The notes under the pieces were generated by a model, which saw nothing but the letters and a program-made list of their open reading frames with translations, was not told the origin of the DNA and did no database searches. 64,000 bases of DNA. Source: Actinoplanes nipponensis (lineage in GTDB: Bacteria; Actinomycetota; Actinomycetes; Mycobacteriales; Micromonosporaceae). The position numbers and the translations under genes were made by a program. This document shows, piece by piece, positions 33,966-42,537 of the stretch (positions are counted from its first letter, which is position 1; each line of letters begins with the position of its first letter). The stretch is from NCBI RefSeq assembly GCF_016862275.1, contig NZ_BOMQ01000018.1, positions 1 to 64,000 on the forward strand. Reading direction: 5' to 3'.

Positions 33966-35099
33966 TCAGCCGAACAGCGCGAAGCGCTCCCGGCCGGCCC
34001 CGCCGATCCGGGTGAAGGCGCCACCCGCGGCGATGCGGTGCCGCGCCGGGTGGGTCGTCAGGACGTGGGTGCCGACCGTGCCGTTGGCCCGCGGGTTCCA
34101 GCCGGTGAGCCGGCCCCGGCCGTCCAGCGCGGCGAGCTTCACCCGCGACGCGTACCCGGCGGGACAGCCGAGCTGGCGTACGGTGCTGGTCCGGCGGCAG
34201 GCCCGGTCGAAGTGGCCACCGACGTACGCGATCCCGCCCATGACCGCGATCGTGTGCACGTCCCCGTCGAACAGGTGGGTCCAGCGCACCGCGCCGGACG
34301 CGGTGTACCCGACGGCCCGGCCGCCCATCCCGCCCGTCGCCGTGTAGACGCCGCGCGCGTCCACCGCCACGTCCAGCACGGTCGCCGGGGCCTGCGCCCG
34401 GAAGCCGCGGACCAGCGCGCCGGTCGACGCGCCGACCGCGGCCAGCCGGTCGGCCGAGCGGGCGCCGTTGACCCGGCGGAACTCGCCGCCGAGGTAGACC
34501 CGCCCGCGGGTGGCGGCCAGCGCGTTGACCTGGCCGCCGGCGCTCGGCCGCCACGAGCGGTCCAGGGCGCCGGTGGTGTGCGAGAAGGCGGCGAGGTTGC
34601 GCCGGGCGGTGCCGTCCACGGTGGCGAACCGGCCGCCCACGTACACCCGCCCGTTGCCGATGGCGAGCGTGGTGGCCCGGCCCGCGATCCGGTGGGCGAA
34701 CCCGGCCGGACGGCCGGACGAGGCGTCGATCCGGGCGATCGCGCCGCGGCGCTGCCCGGAGATGGTGTCGAAGTCGCCGGCGGCGTAGACCGCCGAGCCG
34801 GCCACCGCGAGGGCCCGGACGGTGCCGTCGGCGGCCGGCTGCCAGCGCAGGACCGCGCCGGTACGGGCGTCGAGCGCGGCCAACCGCCGGCGCGGGAAGC
34901 TGCGGCCCCGGAAGGTGACCGCGGTGAACGACCCGCCGACGTAGACGACGTCACCGCGGAACGCGATCGCCCACACCGTGCCGTTGAACGAGGGTGTCGC
35001 CTGCGTGCGGGGGCGGACGGCGGCCGCCGGTGCGGGCGCCGCGACGAGGCCGCCGGTCAGCGCGCAGACCAGTGCCGTGAATACTGACAACATTCGCAT
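33966..35099 (-). CDS. Secreted beta-propeller repeat protein
   Basis: A 377-residue exported protein. Residues 1-27 are a signal peptide (LSVFTALVCALTGGLVAA, ending near APAAA). The mature part is built of about seven repeats of the type VYVGGSFTAV...RLAALDARTGAVLRW, with recurrent V(Y/V)VGG(R/S/H/E)F motifs. This resembles DUF5122/delta-60-type propellers found in secreted actinobacterial proteins; ligand and role are unknown. Two ATGs six bases apart are possible starts; neither has a clear ribosome-binding site. Confidence 0.82.
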   Translation of the reverse strand: MRMLSVFTALVCALTGGLVAAPAPAAAVRPRTQATPSFNGTVWAIAFRGDVVYVGGSFTAVTFRGRSFPRRRLAALDARTGAVLRWQPAADGTVRALAVAGSAVYAAGDFDTISGQRRGAIARIDASSGRPAGFAHRIAGRATTLAIGNGRVYVGGRFATVDGTARRNLAAFSHTTGALDRSWRPSAGGQVNALAATRGRVYLGGEFRRVNGARSADRLAAVGASTGALVRGFRAQAPATVLDVAVDARGVYTATGGMGGRAVGYTASGAVRWTHLFDGDVHTIAVMGGIAYVGGHFDRACRRTSTVRQLGCPAGYASRVKLAALDGRGRLTGWNPRANGTVGTHVLTTHPARHRIAAGGAFTRIGGAGRERFALFG

Positions 35100-35225
35100 G
35101 TGGTGATCAACTGCTGGGTCCGCGGAAAGTGTCGCTGCCCCGGGCGGGAGGAACCGGCGTGCCGCCGCGCGTCGTCCCAGCAGAGGGTCCGGGCCGCTCG
35201 GCCCGGCGGGTGACGGAGGTGCGCG

Positions 35226-36194
35226 ATGGGCCGGATCGGTACGGGAATCGTGGTCGCGGCAGCGGCCCTGGTCACGATCGCGGGCTGTGCGGGCCCGGCC
35301 GCGGCCCCGGACGCACCGGACGGGCCTTTGCGGATCGAGCCGGCCTGGACGTCCTGCCGCGCCGCGGCGCCCGCGCCGTCCGGGCCGGCGCTGCTCGGGG
35401 CCGGCGACAGCGGCACCCTGCCCCGCCTGGACGACAGCTTCCAGCCGGTGGCCGCCGTCCTGTGCACCGTCGGCCCGGCGCGCCGGCCCGACGGCGGGGA
35501 GGATCTGGCGGCCACGGAACGCCGCGCGGACGACGTGGCCGCGCTGGTCGCCGCGCTGCGCCGGCCCGACGAGCCGCTCAACGGTGGCATCTGCACCACG
35601 GAGGCGTACCTGATGCCGTGGATCGCGCTGCTGGACGCGCAGGGCCGCTGGACCCGGGTCCGGCCGCCCCGGGACGCGTGCGGCAAGGTCCGCGTCGAGG
35701 TCCGCGACGCCCTCCAGGCGCTGCGGACGACCACGGTGGCGAGCCGTCCGGTCCGGGAGATCGAGTCCTCCGCGGCGGCCGCCGCCGGTTGCCGCCAGCA
35801 GTGGGCCGACATGGTCCGGGTCGCCGGCCTCGGCCGGACGAACGGCGAGCCCGCGGTGGTCCCGCCGGGCTTCGACGGCCCGGTGCCGGTGCGGCTCTGC
35901 GTCTATCGGGTGCCGGCGGACCAGCAGCGCACCGACAAGCCGGCCGGTGAGTTCGTCTCCGGCCGCGTGCTCGGCGACGGGCAGTGGGCCGGCGTCCGGC
36001 GCGAGATCGAGGCCGCCGGCCCGGCCGCGCCCTGCGCCGTCCCGGCCGCCGGTTTCGCCGTCCTGCACGTCGGGGCCGGGCAGATCCACGTCGAGCTGGA
36101 CGGCTGCCGCCGGCTGCTGGCCACCGCGGCCGGCGGCGGCCCGACCCTCCGGCGGGCCTCGCCGGCCCTGGTGAAGCTGCTCACCGCCGGGTAG
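35226..36194 (+). CDS. Putative lipoprotein of unknown function
   Basis: A 322-residue protein with a lipoprotein signal: basic MGR, hydrophobic GIVVAAAALVTIAGC and the acylated cysteine at residue 21. The mature part contains pairs of cysteines (WTSC, VLC, GGIC, RDAC, AAGC, RLC, APC, DGC) that could form disulfides outside the membrane. No catalytic motif was recognised. The gene is divergent from the secreted propeller gene, with 126 bp between starts. Confidence 0.8.
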   Translation: MGRIGTGIVVAAAALVTIAGCAGPAAAPDAPDGPLRIEPAWTSCRAAAPAPSGPALLGAGDSGTLPRLDDSFQPVAAVLCTVGPARRPDGGEDLAATERRADDVAALVAALRRPDEPLNGGICTTEAYLMPWIALLDAQGRWTRVRPPRDACGKVRVEVRDALQALRTTTVASRPVREIESSAAAAAGCRQQWADMVRVAGLGRTNGEPAVVPPGFDGPVPVRLCVYRVPADQQRTDKPAGEFVSGRVLGDGQWAGVRREIEAAGPAAPCAVPAAGFAVLHVGAGQIHVELDGCRRLLATAAGGGPTLRRASPALVKLLTAG

Positions 36195-36195
36195 C

Positions 36196-36918
36196 TCAGG
36201 CCAGGCCGCCGCCGGCGTGGATGTTCTGCCCGGTGATCCAGCGGCCGTCCGGGCCGGCCAGGAACGCCACCACGTCGGCGATGTCCTCGGGCCGGCCGAG
36301 CCGGCCCAGCGGGGTCAGCTCCGGCATGCGCGCCAGCGCCTCCGCGGAGTTCGTCGAGCGCAGCAGCTCGGTGTCCGTCGCGCCGGGCGAGACGGCGTTC
36401 ACGGTGATGCCGCGGGCGCCCAGCTCCCGCGCCGCCACCGCGACGAACTGCTCCACCGCGCCCTTGCTGCCCACGTAGAGGCTGCCGCCGGGAGCCGGGG
36501 ACGTGGTGTTCAGGGTGGAGATCGCGATGATCCGGCCGTGGTCGCGCATGTGCCGGGCGGCGTGGCGGACGGCCTGGAACGTGGACCTGGCGTTGACCGC
36601 GAAGACCCGGTCGTACTCCTCGTCGGTGACCTCCGCGATGGGCGTCGGGACGAACGCCGCCGCCGCGTTGGCGACCAGGATGTCCAGCCGGTCGGCGCGC
36701 TCCAGCAGCTCGCGCATCGCGCCCGGCTCGGCCAGGTCGGCCCGGAAGCCCCGGGCCCGGGGCACCGCCGCCTCGACCGCCTTGGCCTCCTCGTCCCGGC
36801 TGCGGTAGCCGAAGACCACCGTGGCGCCGTCGCGCGCCAGCCGCTCGACGATCGCCCGGCCGATGCCCCGCGATCCGCCCGTCACCACAGCCGTCCTGCC
36901 CGTCAGCGGCCCACTCAT
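36196..36918 (-). CDS. SDR family oxidoreductase
   Basis: A 240-residue classical short-chain dehydrogenase. The cofactor loop is VVTGGSRGIGRAI (TGxxxGxG, about residues 12-24), the NAG-like motif is LVANAAAAF, and the catalytic Tyr-x3-Lys is SLYVGSKGA near residue 152, with ITVNAVSPGATDTEL after it. FGYRSRDEEA suggests NADPH preference. It probably reduces a ketone or acyl substrate (FabG-like); the true substrate is unknown. TAACGT lies 8 nt before the ATG. Confidence 0.9.
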   Translation of the reverse strand: MSGPLTGRTAVVTGGSRGIGRAIVERLARDGATVVFGYRSRDEEAKAVEAAVPRARGFRADLAEPGAMRELLERADRLDILVANAAAAFVPTPIAEVTDEEYDRVFAVNARSTFQAVRHAARHMRDHGRIIAISTLNTTSPAPGGSLYVGSKGAVEQFVAVAARELGARGITVNAVSPGATDTELLRSTNSAEALARMPELTPLGRLGRPEDIADVVAFLAGPDGRWITGQNIHAGGGLA

Positions 36919-37022
36919 AGCCGGTGACGTTACCGGCCGGAGTGGACCGAGGCCCTGCGCCGTTGACCGGATCGTTCCGGTACGGGGCGGGTCGGTGCCT
37001 GGCCTGGCCCGGCCCGGGCGGC

Positions 37023-37028
37023 CAGGAT
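37023..37028 (+). promoter_or_regulatory. -10 box of a leaderless promoter (cysteine hydrolase)
   Basis: CAGGAT lies 7 nt before the ATG at 37036. The spacing favours this ATG over the one at 37027. Confidence 0.45.
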
Positions 37029-37035
37029 GGGGGTC

Positions 37036-37632
37036 ATGACCACCGCCCTCGTCGTCATCGACGTCCAGGAGTCCTTCCGCGTCCGGCCGCTCTGGGCCGC
37101 CGTGAACAACCCCGCCGTGATCGACCGGGTCGGCGCCCTCGTCGGCGCCGCCCGGGCGGCCGGCGATCTCGTCGTCTGGGTGCTGCACGCCGAGCCGGGC
37201 AGCGGCGGCGATTTCGACCCGGCCCGCGGCCACGTGCGCGTCGTGGCGGAGCTGACGCCCGCCGCCGGCGAGCCGGTCATCACGAAGACCTCGCACAACG
37301 CCTTCACCACGACCAACCTGCACCAGCTGCTCACCGAGCGCGGGATCCGCGCGCTGACGGTCTGCGGCATCCGGACCGAGCAGTGCGTCGAGACCACCGC
37401 CCGGGTCGGCTCCGACCTCGGCTACGCCGTCACCTTCGTCACCGACGCCACGGCGACGTTCCCCATCCCGCACCGCGACGCCCCGGCCGCCCAGACGGTC
37501 GCCGAGCTGCTGGCCGACCCGCGTACGCTGTCCGCCGAGGACGTGGTGACCCGCACCGAGTACGCGCTCGCCGGCCGCTTCGCCACCGTCCGTACCGTCG
37601 CCGAGCTGACCGGGAGCCTGACCGGATCGTGA
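37036..37632 (+). CDS. Isochorismatase-like cysteine hydrolase
   Basis: A 198-residue alpha/beta hydrolase of the isochorismatase-like family. The aspartate is in ALVVIDVQESF (residue 9), the lysine in VITKTSHNAF, and the nucleophilic cysteine in VCGIRTEQCVETTAR, with the cis-peptide region upstream of it. Members hydrolyse amides such as nicotinamide, N-carbamoyl compounds or isochorismate. The gene overlaps the GlxA-type regulator (GTGA), so regulator and enzyme are coupled; the substrate is unknown. Confidence 0.88.
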   Translation: MTTALVVIDVQESFRVRPLWAAVNNPAVIDRVGALVGAARAAGDLVVWVLHAEPGSGGDFDPARGHVRVVAELTPAAGEPVITKTSHNAFTTTNLHQLLTERGIRALTVCGIRTEQCVETTARVGSDLGYAVTFVTDATATFPIPHRDAPAAQTVAELLADPRTLSAEDVVTRTEYALAGRFATVRTVAELTGSLTGS

Positions 37633-38537
37633 GCCAGGTGGTGTTCGTCCTGGTGCCCCAGCTGCACCTGCTGGACCTGGCCGGCGCGGCCCAGGTCTTC
37701 TCGACCGCGGGCGACCACGGGCACCCGTACCGGCTGGCCTACGTCGCCGAGCAGCCCGAGGTGCCGACCCATCAGGGCGTCACCCTGCGGGCGGAGCTGA
37801 CCTGGCCGAAGCTCGCTGCCGGCGACCTGGTGCTGGTGCCCGGCTGGCGCGCGGCGGAGCTGGCCGGCACCGGCCACCTCGGACCGCGGACGCTGGGCCG
37901 GATCGCCGCCCACCACGCGGCCGGCGGCACGGTGGCCAGCGTCTGCGCGGGGGCCGACGCGCTGGGCCGGGCCGGGCTGCTGGACGGCCGTCGCTGCACG
38001 ACCCATCACGACGTGCAGGACGAGCTGGCCCGCCGCTATCCGGCCGCCACGGTGGTCCGGGACGTGCTCTTCGTGCAGGACGACCGGGTGGTGACGTCGG
38101 CCGGCATCGCCAGCGGCATCGACCTGGCGCTGCACCTGATCGCGGTCCGGCACGGCCCCGCGGTGGCCGCCCAGGTGGCCCGGCAGATGGTGGTCTACGC
38201 CCGGCGCAACGGCGACCAGCGGCAGGAGAGCGCGATGCTGCGGCACCGCGCGCATCTCAGCGACGCGGTGCACCGGGTGCAGGACCGGATCGACGCGAGC
38301 TTCGCCGAGCCGCTGCCCCTGGCCGAGCTGGCCCGGGCGGCCGGGGTCAGCGAGCGCACGCTGACCCGCCGGTTCGAGGCCGCCACCGGCCGCACGCCGC
38401 TGCGCTACCAGCAGCTGCTGCGGGTGGAACGGGCCGAACACCTGATCGGGCACGGCGCCACCGCGGAGGCGGCGGCCCACGCCGTCGGCTTCGCGGACGC
38501 CCGGATGCTGCGCCGGCTGCGGGCCCGCGCGGGCTGA
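37629..38537 (+). CDS. GlxA-type AraC family transcriptional regulator
   Basis: A 302-residue regulator. The N-terminal DJ-1/PfpI-like domain (residues 1-180) includes VASVCAGADALGRAGLLDG with the elbow cysteine and THHDVQDELARRYP. The C-terminal AraC domain has two helix-turn-helix units (LPLAELARAAGVSERTLTRR and AAAHAVGFADARMLRRL). The family often controls amide or quaternary amine catabolism. Its GTG overlaps the stop of the cysteine hydrolase gene, so it likely regulates that enzyme's operon. Confidence 0.9.
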   Translation: MSQVVFVLVPQLHLLDLAGAAQVFSTAGDHGHPYRLAYVAEQPEVPTHQGVTLRAELTWPKLAAGDLVLVPGWRAAELAGTGHLGPRTLGRIAAHHAAGGTVASVCAGADALGRAGLLDGRRCTTHHDVQDELARRYPAATVVRDVLFVQDDRVVTSAGIASGIDLALHLIAVRHGPAVAAQVARQMVVYARRNGDQRQESAMLRHRAHLSDAVHRVQDRIDASFAEPLPLAELARAAGVSERTLTRRFEAATGRTPLRYQQLLRVERAEHLIGHGATAEAAAHAVGFADARMLRRLRARAG

Positions 38538-38541
38538 GCCG

Positions 38542-39414
38542 TCAGATCGACGGGTGCCCGAAGAGCCCCGGCAGGCCGCCGCTGTGCAGGAACACCACCT
38601 TGCCGTCGGGCGGGCTGGCCCGCAGCCCGGCCAGCGCCCGCCCGGTGTACGTCGGGTCGAGGAAGAGGCCCTCCGTGCGCGCGGCCAGGCTCAGCGCGTC
38701 CCGCACCGGACGGGTCAGCTCCGCGTAGCCCCCGCCCACGTGCGAGCCGTCGATCTGCAGCTCGTCCGGCTTCACCGGCACGCCCATGGCGTCGAGCAGC
38801 CCGGCGACCGTGGACCGCGCGTCCGGCAGCGCCCCGGTGTCCACGCCGAAGACCCGGCCCGGGCCCAGCGCGGCCACCAGCCCGGCCATCGTGCCGCCCG
38901 AGCCGACCGCCACCACCACCGTGCTCAGGTCGGGCAGCTGCGCGGTCAGCTCGCGCGCACAGTCCACATAGGCCAGCGCCGAGTACGCCGACGTGCCGCC
39001 GAACGGGATGACGAACCCCGGCTGCGCGGCCGCCACCTCGTCGAGCGGGGCGTCACCGGCCCACACGATCCGCGCGCCGGCCAGCGCGTCCAGGATCAGG
39101 TTGCCGCGTACGGTCGGCGGCTCGTTCCCGCGCAGCACCAGCACGCACTCCAGCCCGAGCCGGGCCGCCGCGGCGGCCGTCAGCCGGGCGTGGTTGGACT
39201 GCGGCGCGCCGGTGGTGACCAGCGTGGTGGCGCCCGCCTGCAGCGCCTGCGCGCAGGTGTACTGCAGCTTGCGCACCTTGTTGCCGCCGCCGCCCAGGCC
39301 GGTCAGGTCGTCGCGTTTGATCCACAGCTCGTCCAGTCCCAGCGCGGTGCCGAGCCGGGGCGCCGGTTCCAGCGGCGTCGGCCACGTGCCCAGGGCGATC
39401 GGCGTGATGTCCAC
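38542..39414 (-). CDS. PLP-dependent D-cysteine desulfhydrase/ACC deaminase family protein
   Basis: A 290-residue fold-type II PLP enzyme. The PLP lysine is in GLGGGGNKVRKLQY (near residue 47), with TTGAPQSNHARLTAAAAARLG and VVAVGSGGTMAGLVAAL as the cofactor-binding loops and VFLHSGGLPGLFG at the C-terminus. Family members deaminate 1-aminocyclopropane-1-carboxylate or desulfhydrate D-cysteine; sequence alone does not separate them. The GTG start sits on a leaderless promoter shared with the divergent HAD gene. Confidence 0.87.
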   Translation of the reverse strand: MDITPIALGTWPTPLEPAPRLGTALGLDELWIKRDDLTGLGGGGNKVRKLQYTCAQALQAGATTLVTTGAPQSNHARLTAAAAARLGLECVLVLRGNEPPTVRGNLILDALAGARIVWAGDAPLDEVAAAQPGFVIPFGGTSAYSALAYVDCARELTAQLPDLSTVVVAVGSGGTMAGLVAALGPGRVFGVDTGALPDARSTVAGLLDAMGVPVKPDELQIDGSHVGGGYAELTRPVRDALSLAARTEGLFLDPTYTGRALAGLRASPPDGKVVFLHSGGLPGLFGHPSI

Positions 39415-39420
39415 CCGCTG

Positions 39421-39430
39421 AGTCTAGGAT
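39421..39430. promoter_or_regulatory. Overlapping divergent -10 boxes of two leaderless genes
   Basis: Plus strand TAGGAT (39425-39430) lies 7 nt before the GTG at 39438. Minus strand TAGACT (39426-39421) lies 6 nt before the GTG at 39414. The two boxes share the central TA, and only 23 bp separate the start codons. Binding of polymerase in one direction should exclude the other. Confidence 0.55.
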
Positions 39431-39437
39431 CCCCCGC

Positions 39438-40127
39438 GTGAAACCGCGTGCTGTCCTGCTCGACCTCGACGGCACGCTCGTCGACCACGACGGCGCCGCC
39501 GCGGCGGGCCTGCGCGGCTGGCTGCCGGCCCTGGGCCTGGTGGCGACGGACGAGGCGATCGCCCGTTGGGCCGCCGTGCAGGAGCCGCACCTGGCCGCCT
39601 GGCGCGACGGGCGGATCACCTTCGCCGAGCAGCGCCGCCGCCGGCTGCGCGACTACCTGGGCGCCGACGGCGCCGACGCGGAACTGGACGAGCTCTTCGC
39701 CGGCTACGTGACCCACTACGAGAGCGCCTGGCGGGCCTTCGACGACGCGGCCGGCGCCCTGGCTGCGCTGGCCGCCGCCGGGGTGGCCACCGCCGTGCTG
39801 ACCAACGGCACCCGCGGCCAGCAGCTGCGCAAGCTGAGCCGGACCGGCCTGGCCGACCGGGCCGGCCCGGTCTTCACGGTCGACGATCTCGGCGCCGCCA
39901 AGCCGCACGCGGCGGCGTTCCACCGGGCCTGCGAGCGCTGGGGTCACCCGCCCGCGGCGGTGCTCAGCGTCGGCGACAACCACGCGCTGGACGTGCTCGG
40001 CGCGCGCGCCGCCGGGCTGTCCGCCGTGCACCTGGACCGGTACGGCCGCGGCCCGGCCGACGAGCCGCACCGGATCGCCTCACTGCGCGACCTGCCGCCG
40101 TTGCTCGGCGCCGCCCGCCTCACCTGA
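39438..40127 (+). CDS. HAD superfamily hydrolase
   Basis: A 229-residue HAD phosphatase. Motif I is LLDLDGTLVDHD (residues 8-19) with both catalytic aspartates, motif II is VLTNGTRG, the motif III lysine is in DDLGAAKPHAAAF, and motif IV is VLSVGDNHALDVLGA. A helical cap lies between motifs I and II. Substrate is unknown, probably a small phosphorylated metabolite. It converges with the second PGRP gene, overlapping by 8 bp. Confidence 0.9.
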   Translation: MKPRAVLLDLDGTLVDHDGAAAAGLRGWLPALGLVATDEAIARWAAVQEPHLAAWRDGRITFAEQRRRRLRDYLGADGADAELDELFAGYVTHYESAWRAFDDAAGALAALAAAGVATAVLTNGTRGQQLRKLSRTGLADRAGPVFTVDDLGAAKPHAAAFHRACERWGHPPAAVLSVGDNHALDVLGARAAGLSAVHLDRYGRGPADEPHRIASLRDLPPLLGAARLT

Positions 40128-42423
40128 GGTAGACGAGGCCGTCGCTGGTGACCTTGGGACGGCCCTTGGTGCCGACCACGACGATCTTCACGGTGTGCTT
40201 CTTCGCGCTGGTCCACGACTTCGTCCAGACGGCCTGCCGGTACGTGTTCGTGCCGGCCCGCAGGTCGACCGTGGCGACCTTCCTGCCGTCGAGGTAGACG
40301 GCGACCTGGCCCGAGGTCTTGCCCTTCATCGCCAGCACCGCCGCCGACCGGCCGGTGAACGTCCAGCTCACCGAGGAGTTCCTGGTCGAGCTCGCGAGCG
40401 CGGCCCGGCCGAGGTGGGCCGAGCCGGCGGCCGTGGCCCACTTGCCGGTGCGCCTGCCCTTGGTCTCGGCGACCAGCACCGGGGTGCGGGTCACCGGGGC
40501 GGTGGCCACGTTGCCGGCGAGGTCGGTGCCCTGCACCCGCCAGGTCGTCGTCGCGCCCAGCCTGCCGGTGGTGTTCCAGCTGCGCGTGCTCGTCGCGAAG
40601 GTGGTCCGGCTGGGCGCGGTGAGCTGCACCGAGGACAGGGCGACGGCGTCGGCGGCCTGCCACGTCAGCACCACCGGCGCGGTGGTCGGGCTCAGCGTCC
40701 CGGTCCGCAGGGTCACGTTGGGCCGGCCCGGGAAGGTCGGCGCGGTGGTGTCGGCGACCACCGTGCGGGTGTCGCTGACCGACGTCGGCCCGCCCACGCG
40801 GTTGAGCCGGACCTGCACGGTGTGCCGGCCGGGGGCCACCTTCACGGTGGCGGACCGGGCGGTGGCCGCGGCCGTGCCGGCCGTACGACCGTCGACCAGG
40901 ACGTCGAAGCCGCCGATCTCACCGCCCGGGGTGCTGACCGACCAGGAGACCGTGACGCTGTCGCGGACCACCCCCCGCCGGCCGCTGAGCGCGGTGATCC
41001 GCAGGCCGGAGAGCACGCCGGCGGCCTCGGTGCGCAGCGCGGGCAGCTGGCCGTAGAGGGCGGCGCCGGGGCAGTCCGTGGCCTGCACGTCGCGGTGCCC
41101 GGCGATCCGGCCCATGGTGACCTGGTCGCCGGCGCTGACCTTGTCGTTGCCGCCCTGGGCGGTGGTGGTGAACGTCTCGCGCGGGTCGTGGCCGTACCGG
41201 CCGAGCTTGAACGCCGCCAGCTGGGCCAGCTTGGTCGCCACGGCGGCGGGCACGGCCGTCCGGCCGTAGTCGCCGAGGACCGCGACGGCGGCGTAGTTGG
41301 TGTTGAACGGCGGGGTGTGCGCGCCGACCACCGGTTTGTCCACGCCACCCTTGCGGCCCTCGTAGAGCGTGCCGCACTTGTCGACGAGGAAGTTGTACTC
41401 CATGTCGTTGAGGCCCTTGCCCGTCACCGCGTACGTGTAGATGCTGCGGATGACCTTGGCGGCGTCCGCGCACGCGTAGTCGTTGGATGTGCTCCCGCTC
41501 TGGGCGGTGTGATGCACGAAGAGGGCATTGATGGTGCTGCCGTAGACCGGCGCGTCCTTGACGAGCGTCTCGTCGGCGCTCCAGCCCCGGCGGTTGACGT
41601 ACGCCGGCATGGCGCTCTGGGCCGGCACCGTGGGCAGTGGCGTCGCGGCCGGCTTGGTCGGCGTCGGCGTGACCGGCGCCGTGGTCGGCGCCGGCGGGAC
41701 CGCGCTGCTCGGCGTGCCCGTCGTCGGTACGGGCTCGACCACCGGCGGCTGCTCGGGCTCCGGGTCGGTGCCGGCGCCCGGGTCGGTGGGCGGCGGGTCG
41801 GCCGGCTCGGACGCCTCCGGCTCGGCCAGCGGCATCCCGCCGCCCTGCCCGCCGCCGGCGCTGGGGCCGGGGTCGACGAGGGTGAGCCGCAGGCCCTCGG
41901 GCAGCCGGCGGGACGCGCGCCCGGCGGCCGAGACCACCTTGACCTCGATGCCGTTCGACGCGCCGACCCACAACCCGTGGCTGCCGCCCCGGGTGCGGCC
42001 GGCGACCAGGTCGGGGTCGCCGGCGGCCACCGCGGGCTCCAGATCCAGGCGCTGCCAGGCGGACCAGTCGCCCGAGGCCGCCGACCGGGTCCGCACGGAG
42101 GCGTCGCCGTGGAACGACAGCAGGGCGTCGTCCCAGGTCACGCCGAGCAGGCTGAAGCGGGCAACGGCGCGCCGGGCCAGGCGTACGGTCTCCCGCCCGT
42201 CCTCGACGGTGGGCGGGCCGTCCAGCTCGAGTGACCGGGTGGTGACCGGGGGTGGCGGCGGCCCGGAGGGCAGCGGGGCCGCGGCGGCCTCGGCCGGCGC
42301 GGCGGCCGGCGTCGCCGCGGGGCCGCCGGGCGACCGGGTCAGCACCATTGCGGTGACCGTGAGTGCCGTGGCGGTGACCGCCGCGGCGGTCACCGCCAGC
42401 CTGCGCGACCTGCTGACCTGCAC
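40120..42423 (-). CDS. Secreted PGRP-type N-acetylmuramoyl-L-alanine amidase (paralogue B)
   Basis: A 767-residue protein. The N-terminus is a signal peptide or anchor (RRLAVTAAAVTATALTVTAM, residues 7-26) followed by a Pro/Ala-rich stretch. A domain with RFSLLGVTWDD also occurs in paralogue A. A Pro/Thr linker leads to the PGRP domain (about residues 275-460) with ALFVHHTAQ, YNFLVDKCGTLYEGR and AGHRDVQATDCPG carrying the Zn ligands. Ig-like domains and a C-terminal DGLVYLR follow. The shared order of domains with the gene at 25.8 kb indicates duplication. It likely acts on peptidoglycan outside the cell. Confidence 0.9.
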   Translation of the reverse strand: MQVSRSRRLAVTAAAVTATALTVTAMVLTRSPGGPAATPAAAPAEAAAAPLPSGPPPPPVTTRSLELDGPPTVEDGRETVRLARRAVARFSLLGVTWDDALLSFHGDASVRTRSAASGDWSAWQRLDLEPAVAAGDPDLVAGRTRGGSHGLWVGASNGIEVKVVSAAGRASRRLPEGLRLTLVDPGPSAGGGQGGGMPLAEPEASEPADPPPTDPGAGTDPEPEQPPVVEPVPTTGTPSSAVPPAPTTAPVTPTPTKPAATPLPTVPAQSAMPAYVNRRGWSADETLVKDAPVYGSTINALFVHHTAQSGSTSNDYACADAAKVIRSIYTYAVTGKGLNDMEYNFLVDKCGTLYEGRKGGVDKPVVGAHTPPFNTNYAAVAVLGDYGRTAVPAAVATKLAQLAAFKLGRYGHDPRETFTTTAQGGNDKVSAGDQVTMGRIAGHRDVQATDCPGAALYGQLPALRTEAAGVLSGLRITALSGRRGVVRDSVTVSWSVSTPGGEIGGFDVLVDGRTAGTAAATARSATVKVAPGRHTVQVRLNRVGGPTSVSDTRTVVADTTAPTFPGRPNVTLRTGTLSPTTAPVVLTWQAADAVALSSVQLTAPSRTTFATSTRSWNTTGRLGATTTWRVQGTDLAGNVATAPVTRTPVLVAETKGRRTGKWATAAGSAHLGRAALASSTRNSSVSWTFTGRSAAVLAMKGKTSGQVAVYLDGRKVATVDLRAGTNTYRQAVWTKSWTSAKKHTVKIVVVGTKGRPKVTSDGLVYLR

Positions 42424-42537
42424 GCCCGATGCCCCCGTGTCGTTGCGGCGACCACGACCGAGGTCACCGGCGGAAGCGCCACCATACCGGTCGGCGGGCC
42501 GACCGTGTGTCCGTCCACAGTGCTCGTTCGCCGGCGG

